A stretch of 21,569 bases of DNA from a virus, in the IMG/VR virus record IMGVR_UViG_3300030107_005372, positions 1-21,569 of that record; one strand, 5' to 3'. Both the position numbers and the translations under genes were made by a program. The notes beneath the pieces were generated by a model. It was not told where the DNA came from, made no database searches, and saw only the letters and a list, made by a program, of their open reading frames with translations. Positions 1-7,750 of the stretch are shown piece by piece (within the stretch, counting starts at the first letter, position 1; every line of letters begins with the position of its first letter).

Positions 1-32
1 CTATTTACAAGCGAAGCCACACAAGTGGTAGA

Positions 33-59
33 AAGGCACTCCCCGTGCCTTATTTTTTT
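33..59 (+). terminator. Rho-independent terminator-like hairpin
   Basis: A 7-bp perfect stem (AAGGCAC at 33-39 with GTGCCTT at 45-51) closes a 5-nt loop and is followed by A and seven T residues at 53-59. This is a classic intrinsic terminator. It probably ends a transcript entering from the left. The Shine-Dalgarno of the next gene starts only a few bases after the T-run, so the hairpin could also act as a 5' leader element. Confidence 0.75.
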
Positions 60-77
60 GTAAAGAGGTGAATTTTA

Positions 78-329
78 ATGAAAGCTGCTATTATTGTTAT
101 CGCTGGTATTATGGCAACAGCGGGTCCCGTGTTTGCAGAAGAGCCGGAAGAAATCAAATATAAAATAAGGTATGAGACGCCGACAGATATGGAGCATCAA
201 GTATTGAAAGAGTTTAAACTTTATAGTGAAGAAGGAGCTAAAGTTTACAAAAACAATTATTTCAACAATCCAAAAATGATTATCAAAAAAGAAGAAGAAT
301 TAAAAGACTCATACAGAAAAACAAAGTGA
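78..329 (+). CDS. small exported protein with signal peptide, unknown function
   Basis: 83 residues. The N-terminus is a typical Sec signal peptide: K2, a hydrophobic core at residues 3-16, and a likely signal peptidase I site after V18-F19-A20, followed at once by an acidic run (EEPEE). The mature part is about 63 residues, very rich in Lys and Glu, with several Tyr and no cysteine, so it should be soluble and periplasmic or secreted. An AGAGGTG Shine-Dalgarno lies about 8 nt before the ATG. It directly follows a terminator-like hairpin and is followed after 5 nt by the next gene. I do not recognise the family. Exported small proteins in phages can act at the host envelope, for example in lysis or superinfection exclusion, but nothing in the sequence shows that here. 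Confidence 0.7.
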   Translation: MKAAIIVIAGIMATAGPVFAEEPEEIKYKIRYETPTDMEHQVLKEFKLYSEEGAKVYKNNYFNNPKMIIKKEEELKDSYRKTK

Positions 330-334
330 TTTAA

Positions 335-1258
335 ATGCGCTTTAAGACGCCCCAAGTATTATCAACTACAGTGGTGGTAGGTAACACACTGCCAGCACTT
401 TTGTACAGCTACCTTAACGATATACCAATTATAATTAATAAGCCCCCTAGCTACAATTCGTATGATTTTTTGCCCAACAAAATTAGCTTGAATTCGCTAA
501 GGCTTGAAGAGCAGTCTTTTACCTTTAAAAAAAGCAACGGCTTTCATGTCGTCGGGACTCCAAAAAAATATATTCAGGATATGATTCTTTTTAATCTATC
601 AATGTGTGGGTTAGTATGTAATACGTTCGTGCCAACATCTGTAAGAATAAAAGATGAAAATACTTTAACTGTGTTTTCGATGTCTAGGAGATACGAATTT
701 GCATATGAAAAAATTCACCTATTTGATTGCGAGAATGTTTCTGGCGTGGATCTAAAAAAGGAAAATATAATATACGAAGTATATGATAAGATGGATATAA
801 AACACTCTAATGGGAACGACGTGCAGTACATACAAAGCGGCGACAATTTTGTTAATGAAATATACATCCATCCCAGTGAAAGAAACGGGGCTAAAAAAGA
901 TGACAAGGATTTGGTGTGCAAATCAATTTTAACAAAAGAGCAATTAAACTCTTTTGATTATTCTGATACAATAGCGAGGATTAAGGTAACATCCTTGATG
1001 AGAGACAATGGTTTCTGTGGACCAAAGGCTGGTGTTGCGAAAAAAACAATTATTAAGCAAAACAGAAGACCCCTTTCTGTAGTGACTAGGGAGAGGGAAG
1101 TATATGAAAAATATAATATAAAGTGTCTAGAACTTAATGACAATATAGTTATTAATAATAGCACCGAGCAAGAAATAATTGGTTTATATAAAAACAATCA
1201 CAGCTCGCCAAGAAAGAAAAATAATATACTTAAGATGACGGAGGTGCTAATATCTTGA
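335..1258 (+). CDS. hypothetical protein, possible Rossmann-like N-terminus
   Basis: 307 residues, no recognised family. The N-terminus has a hydrophobic strand followed by GNTLPALLYSYLNDIPIII, which recalls the beta-alpha-beta start of dinucleotide-binding proteins, but the glycine motif is degenerate, so this is only a hint. The rest is mixed alpha/beta, with a basic Asn/Lys-rich C-terminus and a GFCGPKAG segment near residues 228-235. There are no clear membrane segments. The gene is AT-rich compared with the polymerase region downstream. It begins 5 nt after the previous stop with no strong Shine-Dalgarno, which suggests translational coupling. Its stop codon overlaps the TTG start candidate of the next gene as TTGA. 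The reading frame is long and uninterrupted, so the gene itself is secure while its role is unknown. Confidence 0.75.
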   Translation: MRFKTPQVLSTTVVVGNTLPALLYSYLNDIPIIINKPPSYNSYDFLPNKISLNSLRLEEQSFTFKKSNGFHVVGTPKKYIQDMILFNLSMCGLVCNTFVPTSVRIKDENTLTVFSMSRRYEFAYEKIHLFDCENVSGVDLKKENIIYEVYDKMDIKHSNGNDVQYIQSGDNFVNEIYIHPSERNGAKKDDKDLVCKSILTKEQLNSFDYSDTIARIKVTSLMRDNGFCGPKAGVAKKTIIKQNRRPLSVVTREREVYEKYNIKCLELNDNIVINNSTEQEIIGLYKNNHSSPRKKNNILKMTEVLIS

Positions 1259-1680
1259 GTTCAAGGAGAACCAAAACTATGTCTAGTGCAGGAGCAATCG
1301 GCTCAGGAGGCGGAGGTGGAGCAGGAGCAGCGCCAGTTTCCAGCCAGAGAGTTACACCATCCGAAGGTGCGGCACCAACAAACAACAACAACGATCAGGG
1401 CGTTGAAATGGGTGGCACACCAGACGGTGGTCAAGGCGGTCAGTCCATCAACATCAACATTACGAATGAAGTCAGTTCTTTTCAGAATATGAGTTCAGAG
1501 CAGAGCCTTCAGATTGGAGGCGGCGGATCCGAAATGGGTCAGATGGGCGAATCTAACCAGATGGATATGGAAAAGATGATGAAGCTGATTATGATGATGA
1601 TTATGATGAAGATGATTGAAAAGTTAATGGAGAATATGGGCGGCGGCGCAGAAGGCGGCGCATCAATGATGGGCGGTTAA
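1255..1680 (+). CDS. Gly/Met-rich low-complexity protein
   Basis: 141 residues from TTG 1255, or 133 from ATG 1279. Both starts have good ribosome sites at 8-nt spacing: GGAGGTG at 1240-1246 for the TTG and AAGGAGAA at 1263-1270 for the ATG. I give the longer form because the TTG overlaps the upstream stop as TTGA, like the coupled pairs elsewhere here, but the ATG form is equally possible. The chain has a Gly/Ala-rich N-terminal part, an Asn/Gln/Gly linker, a short ININITNEV stretch that may form a strand, and a C-terminal helix made largely of Met, Lys, Ile and Leu, ending in a Gly-rich tail. The composition suggests a flexible or self-assembling protein, perhaps structural. I do not recognise a family. 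Confidence 0.75.
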   Translation: MSSRRTKTMSSAGAIGSGGGGGAGAAPVSSQRVTPSEGAAPTNNNNDQGVEMGGTPDGGQGGQSININITNEVSSFQNMSSEQSLQIGGGGSEMGQMGESNQMDMEKMMKLIMMMIMMKMIEKLMENMGGGAEGGASMMGG

Positions 1681-1682
1681 AT

Positions 1683-2549
1683 ATGGACCTTAGCAGGTTA
1701 GTGGGGAATACCCCTTTGATTAAGCTTGGTGATAGATTGTATGCGAAGTTTGAAACATACAATCCAAGTGGAAGTATTAAGGATAGGATAGGATATTATA
1801 TTCTTAAGAAAGCCGAGGAAAGGGGTGACCTAAAGCCGGGGGACACTATTGTAGAAGCGACTAGTGGTAACACCGGCATCGCTGTTTCTATGTTTGGAGC
1901 CAACAAAGGGTACCCAGTTATCATTGTGATGCCCTCAAATATGAGCGAAGAGCGTAAGCAGATGATGCGTATGTTCGGAGCAGAAGTTATAGAAACAGAC
2001 CCCGGTGACTTTGACGGCTCAATCGGTCTCAGGGATAAAATCTGTAAAGACCCCGGCTATTTCAACTTCAACCAGTTTCACAACCCAGACAACATCGCTT
2101 GCCATTACGAAACCACAGGCGTTGAGATACTTGATCAAACAAAAGGCTTACCAGTTGCTGCGTTTCTAGACGGCACAGGAACAGGTGGAACTCTGATGGG
2201 AGTTGCCGCAAGGCTAAAGGAAAGATATCCCAACATTAAAACCTTAGCCATAGAGCCAGCAGAATCTCCTGTGATGAGTGGAGGCGAACAAGGGCTACAC
2301 GGTATTCAGGGAATCGGAGATGGCTCAAAGTTTTTAGTTGACTTGGACAAGGTAGATGAGGTATTGTTAGTAAAGACTGATGATGCTATCGAGAGGATGA
2401 AGCAGCTTCACCAAAGAGGATTACTCGTGGGTATAAGTTCGGGAGCAAATGTGTTAGCATCAGAAAGATGGATCGAGAAGAACGATCCAGATGGAATAGT
2501 TGTAACAATACTTTGTGATAGAGGCGAACGATACCTTTCATGCATATAG
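1683..2549 (+). CDS. cysK: cysteine synthase (O-acetylserine sulfhydrylase-like, PLP enzyme)
   Basis: 288 residues, fold type II PLP-dependent enzyme of the cysteine synthase/cystathionine beta-synthase family. Such enzymes replace the acetyl group of O-acetylserine with sulfide to make cysteine. Visible motifs: NTPLIKL at 9-15, the PLP lysine K33 in PSGSIKDR, substrate loop TSGNTG at 60-65, QFHNPDN at 131-137, phosphate-binding GTGTGGT at 164-170, GISSGAN near 256-262 carrying the pyridine-contact serine, and the family ending DRGERYLS. All key elements are present, so it should be active. It is slightly shorter than the usual 300-320 residues and has no regulatory CBS domain. It starts 2 nt after the preceding stop and overlaps the next gene by 10 nt. 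In a phage it would be an auxiliary metabolic gene. The alternative is a related activity on a different beta-substituted serine. Confidence 0.92.
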   Translation: MDLSRLVGNTPLIKLGDRLYAKFETYNPSGSIKDRIGYYILKKAEERGDLKPGDTIVEATSGNTGIAVSMFGANKGYPVIIVMPSNMSEERKQMMRMFGAEVIETDPGDFDGSIGLRDKICKDPGYFNFNQFHNPDNIACHYETTGVEILDQTKGLPVAAFLDGTGTGGTLMGVAARLKERYPNIKTLAIEPAESPVMSGGEQGLHGIQGIGDGSKFLVDLDKVDEVLLVKTDDAIERMKQLHQRGLLVGISSGANVLASERWIEKNDPDGIVVTILCDRGERYLSCI

Positions 2550-3418
2550 GACATTTAGCCGGAATTATACCAGTTGCAGGTCAGCCACTTGATTTCAAGT
2601 TTCCTTGGCACGATTGCTTGCAGCCAATTGGCGTTGATTATTTAGCTATCGAAAGGGCGGTTCTAGAGTGCGCTTTTGCGGGCTGCGACACAATATGGAT
2701 AGTCGCAAATGACGATATACAGCCGTTGATAAAGTCGCGCCTCGGAGACTATGTGCAGGACCCCGTATATATTTTCAGGAAGTATAATCCCGGTAATATC
2801 AAAGAGAATCACAAACCAATATCAATTTATTATACGCCAATTCACCCCAAAGATAGAGACAAGAGAGACTGTCTCGGTTGGAGTGTTTTGTATGGTGCGA
2901 AAATGTCATACATTGTGTCCTCTAGGATGAGCAAGTGGTTAGTGCCAACAAAATACTATGTTTCATTTCCATACGGAGTCTATGACCCATCGGTGCTGCG
3001 TGACCACAGAAAGCAAATAGCTTCAAGTAAATGCTTTTATCTGGAGTGTGGCGGAAAAACTATTAAAGACGGAGAATATCTTGGTTTCACTTTTGGAGAG
3101 AACGAATATAAGCAGTACAGGGATCATCTTAAAAAATCCTCGACAGGGGCATATAAGCCAGTTCCACAGGGAGAGTACCCATCGGAGAAGCTCCCACTAG
3201 AAGAAAGATACTCCGCCAGATTTTTTTCTCTTGACAAAGTGTTTGGGATAGGAGATACTAGTGGAGCAAATATAGTTTGTATTGATGACTATCACAATAT
3301 TGATAGTTGGGAAGGGCTAAGAGATTACTTGGGTTCAGACCATAGAATATACAGGCATAATACTTTATTGACAGGAAAGACTTTTAATAGGATAGGAGAG
3401 GATATTGAAGAAGAGTAG
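2540..3418 (+). CDS. nucleotidyltransferase-like (GT-A fold) protein
   Basis: 292 residues. The first 60 residues resemble sugar-nucleotide pyrophosphorylases: a hydrophobic strand then AGIIPVAGQ (compare the PAAG motif), a conserved Pro-Ile before the first helix, and ERAVLECAFAGCDTIWIVAN, the usual helix-strand that follows. The signature Gly-rich loop and the Lys of true pyrophosphorylases are not intact, so catalysis is uncertain. The middle contains PIHPKDRDKRDCLGWSVLYG, which looks strongly conserved and may form the active site. The C-terminal half is not recognisable. The gene overlaps cysK by 10 nt and the polymerase gene by 14 nt, so the three are almost certainly co-translated. I believe similar proteins occur in other marine phages, but this is recollection, not a search. 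Confidence 0.55.
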   Translation: MHIGHLAGIIPVAGQPLDFKFPWHDCLQPIGVDYLAIERAVLECAFAGCDTIWIVANDDIQPLIKSRLGDYVQDPVYIFRKYNPGNIKENHKPISIYYTPIHPKDRDKRDCLGWSVLYGAKMSYIVSSRMSKWLVPTKYYVSFPYGVYDPSVLRDHRKQIASSKCFYLECGGKTIKDGEYLGFTFGENEYKQYRDHLKKSSTGAYKPVPQGEYPSEKLPLEERYSARFFSLDKVFGIGDTSGANIVCIDDYHNIDSWEGLRDYLGSDHRIYRHNTLLTGKTFNRIGEDIEEE

Positions 3419-6400
3419 CATTCCATTCGTAGGATTACACGCACACTCAGTAGCAGGTTCGCCTTTTGACGCATTAGGGTACCCGCAGGATCATATGGAT
3501 TATGCCTATGAAAATGGTTGCGAGGCTTTGGCTTTGACGGATCACGGCAACATGAATGGTATGGCATACCAAGTCCTACACGCTAAGAAGATGAAAGCAG
3601 AGGGCAAAAACTTCAAGCCCATCTTTGGTGTGGAGGCTTACTTTATCCCCAGTCTTGAGGCTTGGAACCAAGAGAGAGACAAGGCTAAGGAAGACAAGAA
3701 GAGAGCCAGCGAACTCAAGGACAGCACAACTATGTCTGTTGAGAATGAAGCAGAGACTAAAAGGTCCAAGAGCATTCTAAACCAACGCTCGCATCTTATT
3801 CTTCTGGCTCAGAACCAGACAGGATTAAATAATATCTTTGCTATGATCTCCAAGTCCAACTCAGACGAATACTTTTTTCGGTATCCACGAGTAGACTACG
3901 AAGTCCTAAAGGAACATAGCGAGGGCGTAATCGCTGCCTCTGCTTGTATGGGCGGGGTATACGCAGCCAACTTCTGGAAGTTCTGGGACAACGAGAACGA
4001 ATGCATCACCGACCAAGAAGGTTGCGAGGATGCGTTTAGGGATACAACCAAGAGAATGGTTGACATCTTTGGTGACCGCTGGTACGGCGAGCTACAATGG
4101 CACACTGATAAGAAGCAACATATGATTAACAATCTGGTAATCAAGATGCACAAGGAGTTCGGCATCAAGCTAATCTCTACAGCAGACAGTCACTATCCAA
4201 CACCAGACACTTGGAAGGATAGGGAACTCTACAAGCGACTAGGGTTTCTAGGGAAGGGCAAACCATCTTGGTTGTCCGATGAACTACCAGAGAGTGTAGC
4301 AGAGGTTGGCTACGAACTCTACCCGAAGAACGGCGACCAGATGTGGGAGAGTTACAAACACTACACAGAACTCAACGGAGTAGAGTATGATGATGATCTT
4401 GTTATGGATTCAATTACTGAGACGCACAACATAGCATTTAACCTCATCGAAGATTTTATGCCGGATAACGAGGTAAGACTTCCTTCTTTCGTTGTTCCCG
4501 ATGGATACACGGCTGATGCCGCACTAGAGACAACTAGCCTAGAAAGTCTCAATAAACTTGGGCTCTTAACTAATCCTGAGTACAAGGCGAGACTAGAAGA
4601 AGAACTCTCTGTGATTTCTGACCGAGGGTTTAGTAAATACTTTCTTACAATGAAAGCCATCGCAGACACAGCAACGGAAAACCAACTGGCTGGTCCGGGT
4701 CGCGGCTCTGCTGCTGGTTCCCTTGTGGCATATGCGCTAGGCATTACACAGGTTGACCCAATCAAGTACGGTCTTCAGTTCGCTCGTTTCCTTCGTAAAG
4801 ATGCGACAGACTATCCCGATATTGACTATGATGTATCCAGCCCTATGGAACTCAAAGAGATTATGCAAGACAAGTGGGGGACTACCACCGTGGTTCCAAT
4901 CTCCAACTTTAATACTTTGCAACTAAAGTCTCTTGTTAAGGATATCTCCAAGCTGTATGATATTCCATTTGCGGAGGCGAATTCGGTTACATCTCGTATG
5001 GTAAGTGAGGCTACACCCAAGGCTAAAGCCAAGCACGGTATCAAGTCTGGCGTATACATACCCACCTTTGAAGAATTGATGGAGTTCTCTGACAGCCTAC
5101 AAAACTACTTGCAAAAATATCCACACATCAAAGATCATATTAAAGTCATCTATGGGCAGGTTCGCAGCACTAGCCGACATGCTGGCGGGGTGGTGGTCGG
5201 TGAAGACCTAGACAAGCATATGCCCCTGATTAGAAGCGGAGGTGTAATTCAGACACCGTGGTCGGAAGGGCAGAATGTCCGCCACCTAGAGCCACTAGGC
5301 TTTATTAAGTTTGATGTGTTGGGGCTAGCCTCGTTGCGTATGATTGAGACAGCTATCCGCCACATACTGAAGCGCCACCATAATAACCCAGAGCCAACCT
5401 TCAAGGATGTGCGAGACTACTACGACGAGTATCTCCACCCAGACAAGATTGACCTGAAAGATTCTAAGGTTTATAAAAACATCTTTCATAAAGGCAAGTG
5501 GGCTGGTATCTTCCAGTTCACAGAGAGTGGAGCACAGAACTTCTGCAAGAAGGCGAAGCCCAAAAACATTATTGATATCTCGGCTATCACCAGCATCTAT
5601 CGTCCGGGTCCCCTTGGTGCCAATGTAGATAGGAAGTATGTAAAGTCAAAGGAGAATCCCCGAGACATCAACTACATCAACAAACAGGTTAAAAATGTAA
5701 CTAAGGAGACCTATGGCTTCCTTATTTTCCAAGAGCAGATTGCTTCCTTAGCACACGAGCTTGGAGAAAACATTAGTCTTGACGAGGGCAATCTGCTCCG
5801 TAAGTTGCTGACAAAGAAAGGAACTGGTAAGGGAGCGCAAGAGAAAGAGAAAATTCGTAAAAAGTTTGTGAAGGGTTGCGTCAACAAGAGGATGACCGAG
5901 AGCGAGGCGAATACCCTCTGGGATAATTTTGAATATTTCTCGGGCTACGGCTTCAATAAGTCACACGCAGTATCTTACTCCATCCTTTCGTTCCAGTGCG
6001 CTTGGTTATTAAATTATTATCCAGCAGAGTGGATGGCTGCCTTTCTCGACAAGGAACCTGATAGCAGAAAAGAGAGAGCTATCGGCGTTGCCAAGTCCAT
6101 GGGCTTTAAAATTGAACCACTAAATGTCAATACTTCCGGAAAAGTGTGGGAAATTAGCGACGACGGCAAAACACTCATTCAACCATTAACATCCATCAAG
6201 GGGCTGGGCAGTTCAGCTATGGATCAAATCTTAATGCACAGACCATTTGATACTGTTGAGGAGTTTTTGTTTCATAAAGATGTCGTGTATTCTAAACTTA
6301 ACAAAAAAGCCCTCGACGTTCTTTGTCAGGCAGGCGCTTTAAAAACCTTGCAAGATAACAGATTCACAGGAGATAAGCATTTTTGGACTTGCGTTGCTGT

Positions 6401-6839
6401 TGACAGACCAAGGAAAGAAATTAATCTGTTGGAGAATATAAAAAAATACGCTCCGGAAGGAGAGTTTACTGTCGAAGAGAAAATAGAATCTCTCACGGCA
6501 TTAACGGGTGTTTTCCCAATTAGGATGATAGTAAACGAAGAAACGCAAAGCAATTTAATGGAATCAGGTATTCCTCCCATATCTGAATTCGATCCCGATC
6601 TTAAGGTCACTTGGTTTATTCCAAGAAAAGTAAATGTTAGAAAGACTAAAAATGATAAAACATATTACGTTCTTGAAGTTGTAGATTCTAATAATGCCAT
6701 AACCCAGATAAGATGCTGGGGGGCAAATCCCGACAAGGACCATATTCAAAAGAATCGAACTTATATAGCCAAGTTGGACTATAACGATCAGTGGGGATTC
6801 TCCACTCGCTCTATTTACCACAACTTCAGAGTGCTATGA
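3405..6839 (+). CDS. dnaE: DNA polymerase III alpha subunit (C-family replicative polymerase)
   Basis: 1144 residues, close to the 1160 of E. coli DnaE. It is the replicative DNA polymerase. The N-terminal PHP domain keeps its metal ligands: H12-A-H14, D46-H47 and D261-S-H263, so PHP proofreading is possible. A charged insert lies around residues 83-130. The polymerase core has GPGRGSAAGSLVAY from residue 430, the acidic cluster D472-I-D474-Y-D476, and the third catalytic Asp D637 in IKFDVLGL. Further markers are YRPGPLG, IFQEQI and GYGFNKSHAVSY. A helix-hairpin-helix (SIKGLGSSA) and a C-terminal OB-like region follow. The start is TTG, supported by AGGAG at 3394-3398; the first ATG downstream would remove the PHP ligands. 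It overlaps both neighbours. No clamp, clamp loader or exonuclease epsilon gene is in the window. Confidence 0.96.
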   Translation: MKKSSIPFVGLHAHSVAGSPFDALGYPQDHMDYAYENGCEALALTDHGNMNGMAYQVLHAKKMKAEGKNFKPIFGVEAYFIPSLEAWNQERDKAKEDKKRASELKDSTTMSVENEAETKRSKSILNQRSHLILLAQNQTGLNNIFAMISKSNSDEYFFRYPRVDYEVLKEHSEGVIAASACMGGVYAANFWKFWDNENECITDQEGCEDAFRDTTKRMVDIFGDRWYGELQWHTDKKQHMINNLVIKMHKEFGIKLISTADSHYPTPDTWKDRELYKRLGFLGKGKPSWLSDELPESVAEVGYELYPKNGDQMWESYKHYTELNGVEYDDDLVMDSITETHNIAFNLIEDFMPDNEVRLPSFVVPDGYTADAALETTSLESLNKLGLLTNPEYKARLEEELSVISDRGFSKYFLTMKAIADTATENQLAGPGRGSAAGSLVAYALGITQVDPIKYGLQFARFLRKDATDYPDIDYDVSSPMELKEIMQDKWGTTTVVPISNFNTLQLKSLVKDISKLYDIPFAEANSVTSRMVSEATPKAKAKHGIKSGVYIPTFEELMEFSDSLQNYLQKYPHIKDHIKVIYGQVRSTSRHAGGVVVGEDLDKHMPLIRSGGVIQTPWSEGQNVRHLEPLGFIKFDVLGLASLRMIETAIRHILKRHHNNPEPTFKDVRDYYDEYLHPDKIDLKDSKVYKNIFHKGKWAGIFQFTESGAQNFCKKAKPKNIIDISAITSIYRPGPLGANVDRKYVKSKENPRDINYINKQVKNVTKETYGFLIFQEQIASLAHELGENISLDEGNLLRKLLTKKGTGKGAQEKEKIRKKFVKGCVNKRMTESEANTLWDNFEYFSGYGFNKSHAVSYSILSFQCAWLLNYYPAEWMAAFLDKEPDSRKERAIGVAKSMGFKIEPLNVNTSGKVWEISDDGKTLIQPLTSIKGLGSSAMDQILMHRPFDTVEEFLFHKDVVYSKLNKKALDVLCQAGALKTLQDNRFTGDKHFWTCVAVDRPRKEINLLENIKKYAPEGEFTVEEKIESLTALTGVFPIRMIVNEETQSNLMESGIPPISEFDPDLKVTWFIPRKVNVRKTKNDKTYYVLEVVDSNNAITQIRCWGANPDKDHIQKNRTYIAKLDYNDQWGFSTRSIYHNFRVL

Positions 6840-7750
6840 ATCCACAAGACAGATTTAAAGACTACCAAGGCGACAAGTGCTGGCAAGCCTACATCTCTGA
6901 AGTCAATCGGGATGAGGACTTGCTGGCTGCTGGTCTAACAGAAGAAGAGGCATCAATGTTGCGAATTGATGACTTTGTGTTTGAGTATGTTGATAAGGAG
7001 AATAAACAACTATGTAAAGAAGTGAAAGAGTTTATTATGCGGCACGAGTGGCTTGCTAAACTCCCTAACCGACCAACACACAGATTTACAGCGAGGCTAA
7101 AAAAGAATGGAACCTTGGCAGGCACTATCATTATGGCAACCCCAAATGCGTTTTCTAACCTTTTGGGCAAAGAAAACAAAGACAAAGAAAAACTAATCTC
7201 TCGTGGTGCTTGTATCTCTTGGGGTCCAAAGAACTTAGGCTCTTGGCTGATTATGTCCTCAGTCCGTTGGATGGCTGAGAACACAGACTTCCGATACTTC
7301 ACAGCCTACTCTGACCCAGAGGCTAAGGAGTTGGGAACAATCTACCAAGCCTGTAACTTTACCTACCTTGGGCAGACAAGCGGCACAGACAAACAATACC
7401 TCGACCCAGACCACCCAGAGAAGGGCTGGTTTAGTGGGCGAGAGTTTAGAAAGAAATCTAAATACTACCGCTATGCTGAAGCCATCGGCATAGACAAACA
7501 AACTTGGCGAGGCTGGATGAAGAAGTATTCTCCAGACTGGACCCTTGTTCCGCCAGACATCAAAGTGAAAATCAAAGCAGAAGAGAAGAGATACAGAGAC
7601 AGTTGCAAGTCTAGACCTGTGCCAGCAAAGCATAAGTATGTCTGCATCTTGGGTGCTTCTCCGGGCGAGACTAAGTATTATAAGAGACTATTTAAAAAGT
7701 TGAACCCGAAGAAAGTCAACTTACCATATCCAAGGGAGCGAGGCAAATGA
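6836..7750 (+). CDS. Mom-like GNAT-fold DNA modification protein
   Basis: 304 residues from ATG 6836, which overlaps the polymerase stop as ATGA; an upstream in-frame GTG at 6791 is less likely. The core resembles the phage Mu Mom family: a strand giving TARLKKNGTLAGTIIM, then ISWGPKNLGSWLIMSSVRWMA, then SDPEAKELGTIYQACNF at about 159-175, matching the Mom signature of an aspartate, a Gly-Thr-Ile-Tyr-Gln-Ala run and a following strand. The C-terminus (KHKYVCILG ... LPYPR) also fits these proteins. Mu Mom converts adenine in DNA to N6-methylcarbamoyl-adenine, protecting it from restriction. Whether this homologue makes the same base is unknown. No Com-like zinc regulator is adjacent. Position directly after the polymerase supports a role on phage DNA. 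A general GNAT acetyltransferase is the alternative. Confidence 0.65.
   Translation: MNPQDRFKDYQGDKCWQAYISEVNRDEDLLAAGLTEEEASMLRIDDFVFEYVDKENKQLCKEVKEFIMRHEWLAKLPNRPTHRFTARLKKNGTLAGTIIMATPNAFSNLLGKENKDKEKLISRGACISWGPKNLGSWLIMSSVRWMAENTDFRYFTAYSDPEAKELGTIYQACNFTYLGQTSGTDKQYLDPDHPEKGWFSGREFRKKSKYYRYAEAIGIDKQTWRGWMKKYSPDWTLVPPDIKVKIKAEEKRYRDSCKSRPVPAKHKYVCILGASPGETKYYKRLFKKLNPKKVNLPYPRERGK

Noticed and set aside
1-52. Possible tRNA or small RNA end before the first gene
   Set aside because: No T-arm or CCA-like end and no cloverleaf; only the terminator hairpin and a short CCAC/GTGG pair are seen, and the window starts here.
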